Below, piece by piece: positions 14,899 through 29,269 of a stretch of DNA of 64,000 nt; position 1 is the stretch's first letter, and each line of letters starts with the position of its first letter. This DNA is from Anaeromyces robustus (lineage: Eukaryota > Neocallimastigomycota > Neocallimastigomycetes > Neocallimastigales > Neocallimastigaceae), in NCBI GenBank assembly GCA_002104895.1, contig MCFG01000006.1, positions 160,001 through 224,000 on the forward strand. Direction: 5' to 3'. Below the pieces are notes generated by a model. That model was not told where the DNA came from. It did no database searches and was given only the letters and a program-made list of their open reading frames with translations. The translations under genes were made by a program, and so were the position numbers.

Positions 14899-16438
14899 AA
14901 TTAAAATAGAAATAAAAAATATATATATTATATTATCTATATTTATTCTATAATAATATAGCAAATTTATATAATTAATTAATAATTAAATAAAATAATA
15001 TATAAAATAATATAATAATATAATACATATATAATTTTTTTTTAAATAAATAAATGGTCAAAATTAGATTAAATTAGCATATAGAAAACGAAACGAAAAA
15101 GAAAAAAATATATAAACAAGAACAAAAATAAAAACAAAACTAAAAATTAAAAACTATAAAATAAAAAAAAAAAAAAAAAAAAAATAAATAATAAAAAATT
15201 AAAAAATTAAAAAATAATATAATATAATATAATATAATATAATTTAAAAATAAGATAAAATAAAATAAAATAAAAAAAATATCTTTACTATAGCCATTAA
15301 AATAAATATCTGTATATCTTTAATTATTAATAAAAATTTTTATAATACTCAAATTTTTTTTTTTTCATTTCTTTTTTTTTTTTTATATTTATTATATTTA
15401 TTATTTTTTTTTGCATTTTTTTTTTTTTTTCCTTTTCAATATTTTTTATTGATAATTGATTTTTTTTTCTAATTATTTATTTTTCTTCTTTTATTTTTAA
15501 ATAATATAATATAATTATTATTAATAATTGTTAATTTTTTACTTTTATCTTTTCTATAATGTATTATTTATATATAATAAATATAATAAAAATAATAATA
15601 TTATATTATTATAATAATTACTAATTATTTTATAAAATAAAAGAGAAATAATACAAAATAAAATATATAAAATAAATTATTTCTTTACCTAATGTTATAA
15701 TGTTATTATTTTTAATTATTTTTTTTATTATTATTTTATTTTGTATTATTATTATTGATTTTTTTTTTTTTTAATTTTTTTTCTTTTATTCTTTCTATTT
15801 TCTTCCTTTTTTTTTTTTTTTTTTTTTTTTGAATTTTTTTTTTTGAATTTTTTTTTTTAAATTTATGTTACATGATATTTACTTCAAAATAAACACATGA
15901 ATAAGAGAAGAAATAAAAAGAAGAGATTTATAGTAATAATATATAATATTTTAATATAATATTATTATATATTATTATATTTATAAATAAATGATTGATA
16001 AATGAAAGGTAAAAAAAAAAAGAATTTTTAATAAAACTTAATTTAAAAAAAAAAAAAGAAATAATATTTTTATCTTTTACTTAATTTAATGAATTTTTTT
16101 TTTTTGTTGTTTTTTTTTTGTTTTAAAATTTTGAATACTTAATGATAATATATATATATATATAAAATTTTTTTTATAATAAAATAATATATTATAAATA
16201 ATAAAAATATAATTTTTTTTTTTTGGGTTTTTTTTTTAATAATTTTAAATATAAAAAAAAATGATATAATTTTTATTGAAATAAATGGATAAAAAACTTT
16301 TTATCAACTTTATAAATGTTTTATATATATATATATATTTATATTGAATGAAATGTATATATATTAATTATATTGATAAAAAATAAATAATCATCATTAT
16401 TTATTTTATTTTTTTTTTTCATTCTCCATTTTCATTTT
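14899..16438. other. AT-rich intergenic region between convergent genes
   Basis: This stretch lies between the 3' ends of VPS45 and the phosphotransferase gene. It contains poly(T) runs at about 15760-15860, AT microsatellites and a short (TAATA)n stretch near 15217-15240. No coding signal or structured RNA is visible. Confidence 0.75.
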
Positions 16439-17194
16439 CTAAAATACAACTCTATGTTTTATGGTTAAGCAATTAATATCTAAAAAGTTACAGAAACGTC
16501 TGATAATGGAAATAGCCCAATGGAAATAAAATACACAACATATACCAAAAATTATCCATAAATATATTAATTCACCAGTTGGGTTTAAGATTACTTTACT
16601 GTATATATATGTAAATAAATATAAATATAATAATATATATATTAATTATTTAATATAATTTCAATTTTTTTTTTTTAATTTTATTTATTATATTATATAT
16701 TATATTATTAATTTAATATATAAAAAATATATATTATTAAAATAACTATTTCTATTATATTTCTATTATATATATTATATATATATTATAGTAATCATTA
16801 AATAATAATAAAATTTACCAATTGAAAACAGATGGAATATTAACTAATAAAGCACCGAGCATAATTGGGAAAATTAATGAAGTAAATTTTGGGAAAGGTC
16901 TTCCAGATACATGAGCAAGAATAATATCTGTTGCAATACGACCAAAAACAATACCAATGGTAATTATGAAAAGAATTTGATGATCAGTTAAAACGGTTGA
17001 ATCAGGTGAACTTACCCATAAATAAGTTGAGGCAACATAAATTAAAAATGGAATAGTAGAAGAAAGTGCTGATATAAAACTTTTTCCATTCTTTTTACAT
17101 GCTTTCCATACAGAAAAGAAACTAAAATAAAAAGGAATAAAAGATATTAATATATATATATTAATATAAATTATATTAAAATTACTGAATTATG

Positions 17195-17226
<32 letters not shown>

Positions 17227-18789
17227 AAGAATAAATCAACTTACGTTATAGGAATTTGTGATACAAATGAGAATAAAATCATGAAAACTAATACAATATC
17301 AATTAATTTACATTTTTCAGTTACTATGGATTCAACCCATGATCCTAAATAATATGATAATGGTTTCCACCATATTTCTACACCAAAAATACCACTTAAT
17401 AACATAATAATAGTACCAAGAATTAAACCTTCAGTAGGACCATTAACATAACCAAGGTAAAGTCTACCAGTATAATAATTTTCCCATGTAGAATAAAAGA
17501 AGGTAAATATAGCTATAATTATTTAAAAAAGAGATATTTATAAAATATAAAAAAAAAAAATTATTTATATATATGATTAGAATAAATTTAAATTAATAAA
17601 TAAATATTAATTTCAATATATGTGAATATATGTTATAATATATATTTATATTTTTTATTTTTATTTTTTTTTTTTTTTTATTTTAACTATTGTATTTTAT
17701 AAAACTTTTAATTATTGTAATTGTAATATTAAATCTACTTACTAATCATAGTAAATACATAAGTATAATAAGATTGTCCTAAACCAAGAGCAGCTGCTTC
17801 CACTATACTACCAACTGCACAATTTAATGAATCACATCCATGATCAAAAAGTTCTCCCAAAGGTGAACTTTGTTTTGTTCTTCTTGCTTGTTTTCCATCA
17901 ACGTTATCAAATGTTGAATATAACCATAAACCAAGAGAACAACTAAAATAAAAAATAAAAAAAAATAATAAAGTGAATAAAAAAAATTTTTTTTTTTAAT
18001 ATAAAATTTTAATATATATATTATTGAATTTTTTTTTTTAAAAAAAATTTACCTTATATAGAACCAACGATAAGTTGGACCTTCTAAATCTGGTACAAAA
18101 ATAATAGCAAATATTAAATTTATGACCATGAATCCAAAACCAGTTAAAGTAATGAGATTTGGACTATAATTATATTATTACATGATATATGAAATAAAAA
18201 ATTAAAAATTAATATAGTAATAATACAGTAATAATTATAAACAAAAATAAACAAAAAATATTTATATTTTAAACTATATACATATTATATTTTTTTTTAT
18301 ATTTTATAATAATAATATATATATTTTTATATTATTTAATATTTAATGAAAATAATAAATAAAAAAAAATTTTTTTACATACGCCATAGATAATGGGAAA
18401 AGTTTGGTACAAAATTCCCAGTAAGGTTTTAGTATATATTTTGATACATAAGATTTATCAACTGCATTATATTTATAATTTTTTAAATTTTCTAATGCTT
18501 CATCAGGACAGTATACTTTTTCTAAGGAATTAAAGAAATCGATCACTTTTTGAATAATAGGATTTCTATTTTTATTTGTAGTTGTTGGATAGTCATATAA
18601 ACCAGGAATTTCCTTTTTTTCATTATTCGTATTCATATCAATACTTACATCACTTCCTTGATATTCTACTTTTTTTCTTTTATCAATTTCTGCATTACTT
18701 GGTTTTATTTCCGTTATTTCAATTTCTTCATTTAAATCTTCAATACTAGAATTGTTACTATAAACATTTAAAGTATCATTCGAATCCAT
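16439..18789 (-). CDS. choline/ethanolamine phosphotransferase (CDP-alcohol phosphatidyltransferase)
   Basis: Six exons on the minus strand: 18789-18383, 18163-18053, 17942-17743, 17512-17245, 17121-16819, 16598-16439; 482 residues, stop TAG. The enzyme joins CDP-choline or CDP-ethanolamine to diacylglycerol, the last Kennedy-pathway step, in the ER or Golgi membrane. The signature DG-x2-AR-x8-G-x3-D-x3-D is complete: D188, G189, A192, R193, G202, D206 and D210. WAPNLIT-like APNLITLTG precedes it, and YTGRLYLGYVNGPTEG is typical of eukaryotic CPT1/EPT1. Multiple hydrophobic helices follow. The acidic N-terminal extension of about 90 residues makes it longer than the usual 390-410. Sequence alone does not decide between choline and ethanolamine. 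The final exon uses a second AG, three bases before which an alternative in-frame stop would end the protein early if the intron were retained. Confidence 0.95.
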
Positions 18790-21161
18790 TTTGGAAATAT
18801 ATATGTATTTAACTTAACAGTAATAAGGATATAATTGATTATGATATTATATGAATTGATAATTTTATTTAATATAATTTTGTATGTGTATATATTTTTG
18901 AATATATGCTATTTGTGATTTTTTTTTTTAAATAAACTTTTAAAAAGTATATAAGAACTTTATAATAGTATGCAAATGTTTCTTTCTTTAGATAAAAAAA
19001 AAAGATAGTGTATTATTAATTTTATTTATTGTGTTGTGTTATATGAATATTTTTTGCATAATAGTGTATAAATAAATTAATATACTTTATGTTCCTTAAA
19101 TAAATATTATCTATATTAAAATATTAAAATGTTTAATAAAGAATGAAATATTAAAAAAAAAAAACTTGCTTAAATAGTTTGATAATAAATAAATGATGTA
19201 TATGAAAAAAAAAAAAAACTTGCTTAAATAGTTTGATAATAAATAATATAAATTATGCTTTTATAATTATTATTTTCGTTTGTTAATGTGTGTGTATTTT
19301 TATTTTTTTAAAATTATTGTTAGAAAAAAAAACTTTTTATTGAATATCAAATTGTTATTTTTTATTCTTTTTTTTTCTCTTTTTAAAATAAAAATAATTA
19401 CAAAAAAAAAAATCAATTTTTATTTTTTTTTCTTTTTTAAATTATTAATTGAAATTTTATCAAATAAAGATGATTTGGTGTACTGTAACAAAATTGAAAT
19501 TATATTCTAGATTTCATATTATTATTTTCTTAATTTATTATAATTTCTTTTTAGAAATATGACATGGGAAATGTAATTTTTTTTATATATATTTAAAAAA
19601 AAATATTTTGTGTTATTATAAAAGAAAAAAAAAAAAAAGAATTTTTTTTTTATACTTTTAATATATTTTTAATAAAAAAATTTAATAATGATATATAATA
19701 AAAAAAAAAATAAAAAAGAAAAAAAGAAAAAATTAATTTATATTATTAAATTATAAAATGAAACATATGTAGTACTTATTTAAATATATTCTATTATTAA
19801 AAATTATTATAAATAACTATTAAATGTTAATAATCATTAATATTATAATATTGAAAGAGAGAAAAAAAAATACTGATTTTAATTATTATGATTATTTATT
19901 ATTAAATTTTTTTTTTTTTTTTTTTTATAATTATTTTTTTTTTTATTTTCGAATTATTTAATCAAATTAAATAAACAATAAAAATATAATATAAAATAAT
20001 ATATTAATACTTTATATCATAATTAATATTGTTCATATATTATTTAATTTATTATATAATTATTTATAATTATTTTTAATAAATTTACTATATAAAATAT
20101 TTTTATTTATGTTAATAAAGTATGATGAATATTATTTATATTATAATATATGCTACTATATATTGTCAATATTAATTTAATATATTGTATTATTTAAAAA
20201 ATTTATAAAACTTTAATAATAAACTTTTTTTAATAATAATTATTAATATTCTATTTGAAAAAAATTTAAATATTCAAACATTCAAAATAAAAAAAAATAA
20301 TAAAAAGATTTTTAATAATAAAAAATTTAAAAAAAAAAAATTTTTGGTAAATTTATAAAGATTATATTATAATATATGAAAATTATATATTTTATTATAT
20401 ACAATATAATAGATTAAAATGTATATAATAATAAATAGCTATTGAATTATTGAATTGTATTGAATTAAAAATTTTTTTTCCCATATAAAAAAAATTCCTT
20501 AATTTTTTTTTTCAATAAAAGATGAAAATAGTATTATTTAATAGTTAATATTATATTTAATATTATAATATTATATTATATTTATATGATAATTTGATAT
20601 GATATTTTTGATCCGTTAATATTATAAAATAATAAATAACATATAATATATTAAAAGATTAAAGATGATATTGATATATATTTTTGCAAAATATAACTAG
20701 AAATGAATTAAAATATTTATAAATGCTTTATATAATATTGTATAATAAATAAATAAATAAATAAATAATAATATTTTACTTAATATTTTTCATTATTTAT
20801 ATTTATAGATTATAACAGATGCTATATTATTCTATACACAGTATTAAATCATATTCTTGTTGTATTAGGTTATTTTTTACTTTTTATTATTACTATTATT
20901 ATTTTATAAATCTTATATTTGTATATTTGTTATTTATTTATTTATAATTTGAAATAGTATATAATGAAAATTTTTTTTTTAAAAAAAGACTATTTTCTAT
21001 TTATTCAAGAAATTTTCTTTCTTATATATAAATTTATATTTCTGAAATTTATGCCTTTTTTTTTTTATTCTTTTTTATTCAAAAAAATATTGTCTTGTTA
21101 CAAATAATTTCATCATTATTTTTATAAAATAAATAAATAAATAAATAAATAAATAAAAAAA

Positions 21162-21192
<31 letters not shown>

Positions 21193-23126
21193 ATGAATAA
21201 TAAATAAATGAATGAATAATAAATAAATAAATAAATAAATATATAGAATAATAATTTAATAATAGTTAATTATGGAATAATCTGTATTATATTTTTTTTA
21301 AATTTCATAGATTTAATTTATCTTGTAATATTAAGTAAAAATAAATATTAAATATGAAATTATGAAGAATATTTATAATAATAATAATGATGAATAATAA
21401 TAATATTTTAATAATATTAATATTAATATTTTATGTTTGACATTTATTATTTAAAAAAAACTTATTTAGTACTATATTTTATTATGTTTTATTTCATTAT
21501 TAATTTTTATTTAAAATGTAAAAAAAATTGTAACAAATGATAAAAAATAAAACTATATAAAATAATATAAAAAAAATATAATAAAATGTAATATTTTTTT
21601 TAATTTTATTGTTTAATTCTTTTTTTAATTTTATTTACTATTCAACTATTTAATTATTTAATAATCAATTAATTATAATTTATTTACATATTTATTTATT
21701 TTATATATGTATTATTGTTAATATATTTATTTTTATATTTATTCATTCATTAATTTATTTTTTTTAATTTTATTTATATCCTTTATTTTTAATTTTTATT
21801 TATATTTTTCAATTAATTTTGATATTTTATTTATTTACGGATTTAATTAAATATGTTATAAAATATATTGTTATATATTATATAATTAAATTAATATATT
21901 ATTATATCATAATAGAATATATTGTAATATATTACAATATAATTTTTTTTTACTTTTTTTTTTTTGATTTTTTTTTTGATTTATAAAATAATAATATTAA
22001 TGATTAGGTGTTGAAAACATATGATTTTAATTTATTTATAATTTATTTATAATATATAATAATAAATAATACTAAATTAAATAAAATTAAATAAATACTA
22101 TTTTCATATGAAAAATTTTATTTATTTTTTTTTTATTTTTAAATAATAAAAATGTGTCTATTAATTAATTATTAATGATGACAATTAACAATTAACCATT
22201 AAATAATCTAAATAAATAATAATAATTATATATTTTATATTAATACTATTAATTAAATCATCATGTCAAAAAAATAATGTTCTAAACTAATATTCTAATA
22301 ATATATTTAATATTAAGAATAATCTTATGAAAAAAATAATAAAAAAAAAACTTATATTTATTATTTATTATTAGAATATTAAATAAAACTGTTAATAGAT
22401 TTATTATTTATTATTAGAATATTAAACAAATTTTTATTCTGATAATATAATAAATGGATTAATATATTTATTATTAGCTAATTAATTATTCATTATTCCG
22501 TATAATATAACTAAAGACTTGTGATAATTTTATTTTTTTTATTATTATTAATATAATATTATAAAAAAATATATAAACCATATTTAATATTATTTTATCT
22601 AATACTACATTTTATTAATAAATTGAATATAACAAAAATATTTATATATTTTTATATAATATATATAATATATAATACATTTTATTATTATAAAGAATTT
22701 AACTGCCCTTTTTTTAAAATATAAAAATATTGACAAATAAATAATTAATTAATTAAGTAAATGAATTAAATTAATAAATAAATAAATAAAATAAATAAAT
22801 TAAATAAATAAATAAAATAAATAAATTAAATAAATAAATTGTGTTTTTAATTTTAAATTAAATCTTTTATATATTAAATATTTATTAATTAAAAAAAAAA
22901 AAAAAAAAAAAAAAAACAATTATACAAATATGGAAAATAGTAATTAAAAGTTTAAAAAAAATTCAAATAAAAAAACAAATGAAGAAAAAAAAAAAAAAAA
23001 AGATTACTGCCATAGTAATTACTATTTAATAAAATTAAAAAATTATTTTCTATCTTTATTTTATTGCATTAAATAATAAATAGTAATAATTTATATTTTT
23101 CTTTATTATTATTTTTTGAATGAAAA

Positions 23127-23158
<32 letters not shown>

Positions 23159-23220
23159 AAATTAAAATATGAAAATTTAAAAATAATTTGCTTTATGGGG
23201 TAAATTAAGAAATTGAAATT
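18790..23220. other. gene-poor AT-rich region
   Basis: About 4.4 kb with no supportable gene. It includes a near-perfect 30-bp direct repeat (19160 and 19217), an (AAAT)n array at 21127-21240, AAATTAAATA repeats near 22770-22840, a direct repeat around TTATTATTAGAATATTAAA at 22357 and 22408, and several poly(A) or poly(T) runs. Open frames here are T-rich artefacts. Confidence 0.65.
19153..19247 (+). repeat. two-copy direct repeat
   Basis: A run of A followed by CTTGCTTAAATAGTTTGA and TAATAAATAA occurs twice, about 54 nt apart, almost identical. It lies upstream of the phosphotransferase gene's start (opposite strand), so it could be promoter-proximal or a simple duplication. Confidence 0.8.
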
Positions 23221-26200
23221 TTAAAATAAAAAGTCATCATCATCATCACTCCAGTTATTCTAATAATAATAATGAAAATATTTAATGAATACAATAAATA
23301 AATATTAATAATGTTTATTTAAAAATAAATAATAAATATTTTATATATTAATCATTAATAATTAAAAGAAAAATATTATTACTTGTTCTTCATCTTCTTC
23401 TTCAGTATTAATATTTACTTCTATAGGTGTCCATTGAATAATTTCAGAATCATTACCAGAAGAATATAACTCCTTTATTATTATTATTATAATTATTATA
23501 ATTATAAATATATATATATATATATATAAATATTAGTGTTAAGACATTTATAATCATAATTGAATATTGTTTTTTTTTTTTTTTTTTTTTTTCAAGACAA
23601 TAAAAATTTTATGTCTATAATATAGATTTAACTATTTAAAAAAATTTCGATAAAATTTAAAGTTGTTTTAATTTATAATTCAATGATTACAATTATTTTT
23701 TAAGTTATAATTTCCATCAATAATAATAATAATAATTTTAAAAACTTAAAAAAAAAAGAATAATTTTATTTTTTATTTTTTTTCCTTAAAATAAATTAAC
23801 TAAAGTTTACTGATAAATTATTGAGAAAAAAATATATATATATGTATGTAATATAAAATAATATATATTTACTTGATATCCATTTCGTATTACAGCACAA
23901 TTAACACTTCTAAAATGACCTTTAAGTCTTTTTATTAATTCTGCTTCATATAAATTATAAACCAAAATATCATTGTCTTCAGAAGGTTGAAAAAGAAAAG
24001 GATGACATTCATTTAAATTTGTTACTGCAGGAAAAATAACCTTTTCGGTAGTATTAGAAAGCTCAGAACCAAAATCTAACTTTATATATTTAAAATATTA
24101 TATATGTATTTATGTATATATATAAAAAGTATATATAAATAAAAGATGAAAAAATATAAAATATATATATATATATATATATATAATACATTATCAATAA
24201 AGTAAACAATTTAAAAAATTATAATATATAAATACAAAAAATAAAACGATATTCAATAATGAATTATTTTAATAAATTTAATATAATAATTAAAGTTATT
24301 AAAAATTTATAAAAAAAACAAAAACAAAAACAAAAACAAAAACAAAATAATAAAATATGGTTATAAAATTTATGCATAATTTTCAAATTTTTTTTTTTAT
24401 TTTTATGTAATCAAAAAGTTTTTTTTTTTTATTTTTTTATTATTATTTTTATCTTTATAAACTTAATTTTAACCTTAAAAGGAATGTATTTTATTATTTG
24501 TTTGAATTCTAAAATTTAAAAATTTTAATTATTATTATTTCAAGTTTATGCATATTCTTATATATATATATTTTTTACTTTAACTGTTTATAATTTTATT
24601 CAAAACAAAACAAAACAAAACTGAAAAAGCATAAAAATGAAAATGAAAAAAAAAAAAAAAATTACTAGCATAAATAATAAAAATAATAATAAAAACAAAA
24701 ATGAGTATTTTTACTTACCATAGTGTTAACATTTTTTTCATTACCAATATTCCATAAATGAATTTTACTATCCGTTCCTACGCTAAGAATTTCTGATCCA
24801 TCCGATAAAAATTTTAATGCATTAACTGTTCCGTTATGAGCCGTTACTTCATCTATTTTATCTCCTGTTAATTTTTATTTTATATTATTATTATTATATA
24901 TTATTATTATTATTATTATTATTATTTTTTATGACTCATTTAATTATTAATATTAAAATTCAAATAAAAGTAATCCATTTTTATTAGGTCATTATAATAT
25001 ATTTTATTATATAATTTTTTTTCCTATTCTTTTTTATTATGATTACTATTATATAATTCATTATTTATTATTTGATATACAAAAGATATAAAAAATTTAA
25101 AGTTTATGACTATTAATTTTATACTTTAAAAATTTTTGATATATAAACAAAATCAAAACAAAATTACTGTATTATGGAAACAATATTGTTATATTATAAT
25201 ATAACCATATTTTTACCATATATTATTATATTTATAATTATTTAGTTGAATTTGTAATAATATTTATAGTTTTGTTTTTGACAAAATATTAAAATATTAC
25301 TTAATTTGAAAAAAAAAAAAAAATAATATATAATTGATATTATTATGATATATATATATATATATTTACTTACCGGAGTTATATTGGCAAAGAGATGTTA
25401 AACATGATTTTGGCTTTCGTATATCCCATAATCTTATAGTATGGTCACCACTAATTAATAATAATAATAATAATAATTAAAAAATAATTATATTAGGGTT
25501 TAATTATTATTATTATTATTATTTTTTTTTCTTAAACAAGTAATATGTAATATTAAAGAAATAATATAATATAGAAATTGTAAAAAATATTTTAATAAAA
25601 TATTTTACCTTCCAGATGCAAGTAAATATTCATTTGAAGGTGACCAGTCTAATCCAACGACAGGATTTTTATGTCCTTAATTTTTTTATTAAAACAATAT
25701 TATTTTATATAAAATAATAAATATTACTTGTTAGATTATAAATTATTTTATTTTTTATCAAAATAAAAAAAAATATATATATATTAAAAATTATAAATTA
25801 ATATTATTTGTCTATCATTATTATATATTACCTATTAAAATATGAGATTGTGAACCACTTCTTAAATCACACAATATAACATAAGAAGATGTTGTTCCAG
25901 CTTTTAATATTGAAATATCATATTTAAATAAGATATTATTTTTTAATGATAATTGTAATAAAATTTTTATTTTATTCATTTATTTTTTATTTTTTAATTT
26001 ATTTATAATTATTGTTGTATATAAAATATTATTTTACTTGCAATTAAATTATGTGTTTGAGCGATAGGAGAAAATGCATGATTAAAAACTGGTCCATCAA
26101 ATTTAAATTGAAAAATTGACTTTTATTTTTATTATTATTATAAAAAAAAGAGAAAAAAAAAGTAAAATAATAAATAAATAAATTACTGCTTTTGCATTAT

Positions 26201-27486
26201 TATTATTATCTTTTTTTTTTTTTTTAAAAAAATAATCATTTCAAATAAAATGTATATGTAACATGAATTATTACTTTCATATTATTAGTATCCCAAACTT
26301 TTAATGTATGATCCATTGAAGATGTTGTAAACATACCATTATCAATTGGATACCAACAAATATTCGTTATTGAAAATTTATGTTTTTCATCTCTATTTAC
26401 TGTTGCCATTGGTTTTATAATTTTTATATTATCATTTTGACTTGTACTAAATGGATTTTCAATTTGTCTATCATCTAAATCATATAACAATATATTGGCA
26501 TCTATTCCAACCGAAAGCATACTATATTATTTCATTATATATTATAATAATTTTCATTTTAATAAAAATACTATATTATCATAATATTATAATTAAAAAT
26601 TTGAATTGATATATTCTATATATTTTATTCTATCCTAATAACTAAATATAATTAATTTTTTGTAATAAGTAATAATGAATTTCTAATTTCTAATTATTAT
26701 TTAATGGATTTAATTGGCCTGTTAATAATATTTATATATTATAGTTTTTTTTTTAATAATTGAAAATAAAATACTTATTATTTATTAATATGTATATCAG
26801 GAAATTATGAAATTAATAATAATTTCATGATTTCCTGAAGTACAAATTTTGAAATGTTTTAATTTTTTTATATCTATATATAATGATTTTTAACTTTTTT
26901 TTTTCTCCTTTTCTATTTCATATTATATTTTACTAATTTTTTTTTATCAATTAATGTTTTATTATTAATTTGAATTTCGTTTATTCATTAATTTTTAATT
27001 TAGAAATAATAATTATAATAATAACATATATATATTTTTTAAAAGAAATTACCATATAAAGATTATTATAAGTATTAATTTATATACCTACTATTTATTT
27101 TCTATAAAATCGATAGTTAATGCATTGACTGGTCCTTTATGTGTATGCTTAATTTCTATATTTTTACTTATATCCATTTGTTTATACTGTTTTGAAATTA
27201 AACTTTTTGTAAATGATTTTGGGGTTTCTGTTCCCATTTCATAACTATTAAAACGATAATTGTATTGCTTTTTATTTAATATTGATAAAATATTTTTATA
27301 ATTTTCTTGTTCATTGTTTATTGAAGTTGAACTACATTGACCTTCAATAGCTTCAATATACCTATTTATAATATTTAAATCATCTTCCCAATCATCTTCT
27401 TTTTTGACTGGTTTTAATTCAATATCTTCTTCTTCTTCTTTTTTCACTTTTTTTAATTTAACATCTGCTTTTTTTCTTCTTCCCAT
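23221..27486 (-). CDS. CSA/ERCC8-type WD40 repair protein
   Basis: Ten exons: 27486-27092, 26521-26263, 26119-26038, 25900-25832, 25675-25609, 25450-25374, 24864-24719, 24079-23873, 23472-23383, 23259-23221; about 476 residues against about 396 for human CSA. CSA is the substrate receptor of the CUL4-DDB1 ligase in transcription-coupled repair. Joined segments match CSA: YMLSVGIDANILLYDL, CWYPIDNGMFTTSSMDHTLK with KVWDT, LCDLRSGSQSHIL, IRLWDIR (a DDB1-type WDxR motif), AHNGTVNALKFLSDG, ELYSSGNDSEIIQWTP, and an acidic tail NNWSDDDDDFLF like the human DAWSSSDEEG end. An N-terminal lysine/glutamate-rich extension of about 60 residues is extra. The exon 2 donor is uncertain: GTTACA after 26263 or GTAATA after 26275, both in frame. 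Confidence 0.93.
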
Positions 27487-29269
27487 TTTTCTTATTTTAA
27501 TTTTATTTTATTTAATATAATATTTATTTTTCACTTTACAATTATTTCTTATAATTTATTTTATTATGTCTTTTTTTTTTATTATTATTATTTTGTATGT
27601 GTTTGTGCGTGCGTGTATGTATGTGTTTAATTATTTGGTAAAATTATATATTTTTATCTTTAATTAAGTAGATTCATTTTTTTTCTTTTATTAAATTTAA
27701 AATTAATTAAGATAATAATATTTTTTTTTTCGATATATACATATATTAACAGAAAAGGGAGAATTTCTTATTTAAAAATAACCTCTAAACTTTTTAGTTT
27801 AAATTTTATAATAATACTGGATAATGTGAAATTTCAAAATTAAATAAATTTTTTTACATTTAAATTAATATTTACAATAACAATAATAAAAAAAAATAGA
27901 ATATCTACAATATTTTCCCTTAAATTATTGATTTCATACACTCTTAATAAATTAATCTATAGAAACATGTCATATTTATTTTATACAATTTTTTTTATAC
28001 TCTACTATGTGAAAAGATAATGTTTTTCATATAAGTTTATATATTATATATATTTAATAAAACAATTTTATTAATATAAATAAAATTTTATTTATAATTA
28101 ATTTTAATTAATTTTAAAATTTTTTAAATAATTTAATATTTAAAATTTTTGTGGATTATGGTACATTTTTCTAATATTCTATTACATATAAAATTCCTTT
28201 TAACTCATTTTAATCTATTATTTCATTAGCTATTAATCACCAATTTTTATATTATTATTATAAGAACTGTTTTTATTTGTTATTATAGATCAATATACTC
28301 TTTTAATATTGAATAATTAAATAATAGAATTATTTTTATTAATTATTATAGAATAATATTTGATGATTTTAATCTTTTTCAGTTAATAAATTTACACACT
28401 AAAACACCTTTAAATAATAAATGTATATATATATTTCTAAAATATGAAATAATAGGGTAAAATGATTTTATAATTAAAATTAATATTTTTATTTTCTTTA
28501 TAAAAAATAAAAATAATTATAAAAGTAATTTGTAATTAAATACCATTTTATTTTATAAATATTTTTGAAATATCTATTTATTAATGTTATTAATAAAATA
28601 ACAACAATAAATAAAGCTTTTTTACTTATTCTCTTTTTTTATTATAGAATAAAACGAAATGAAATAAAATAAATTAAGATTATAATTATAATTAAAATTA
28701 AAATTATTTTTATCATTTATTATATTTTATTATATGTTTTATTATTTTTCCTCATTTTAAAAATAATTAACAATTAATAATTTATATATAAAAAAAAAAT
28801 CAATCTTTTTTATTCTATAATATAGAAAAAATGGAAAAAATTTGATTTAATTAAATTAAATAATTTAATAAAATGTAATCGATCATTTATTATAATATAT
28901 GATCTAATTAAATATAAATCAATTATAATAAATATTATATATAATTAAAAATAAAAAAAAAATAATAATAAACATTTAAAAGAAAAAATAGTTATATTAA
29001 ATAATAAATAATAAAATAATAAATATTAAAAATTAATAATAAATATATATACCTTAACTTTCGTTTAATATTATTTATTTTTTTTCTTTTAACTTATTTT
29101 TATTCATTTTAATAATAAAAAAGAATTTTAATTAATTCAATAAACTCTTATTACTATTTTTTTTTCAATAATTTAAATATTATAATTTTTAATATTTAAA
29201 CAAACCAATAAGTAAAAAAATATTTTTAACATTAAATAAAACTTAATAATATATAATATAAAGAAATCT
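27487..29269. other. intergenic region between divergent genes
   Basis: It lies between the 5' ends of the CSA-type gene and the TTLL12-type gene, so it should hold both promoters. There is a TG-rich patch at 27593-27623 (GTATGTGTTTGTGCGTGCG) about 110 nt upstream of the CSA start; otherwise only AT-rich sequence. No gene is seen. Confidence 0.65.
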
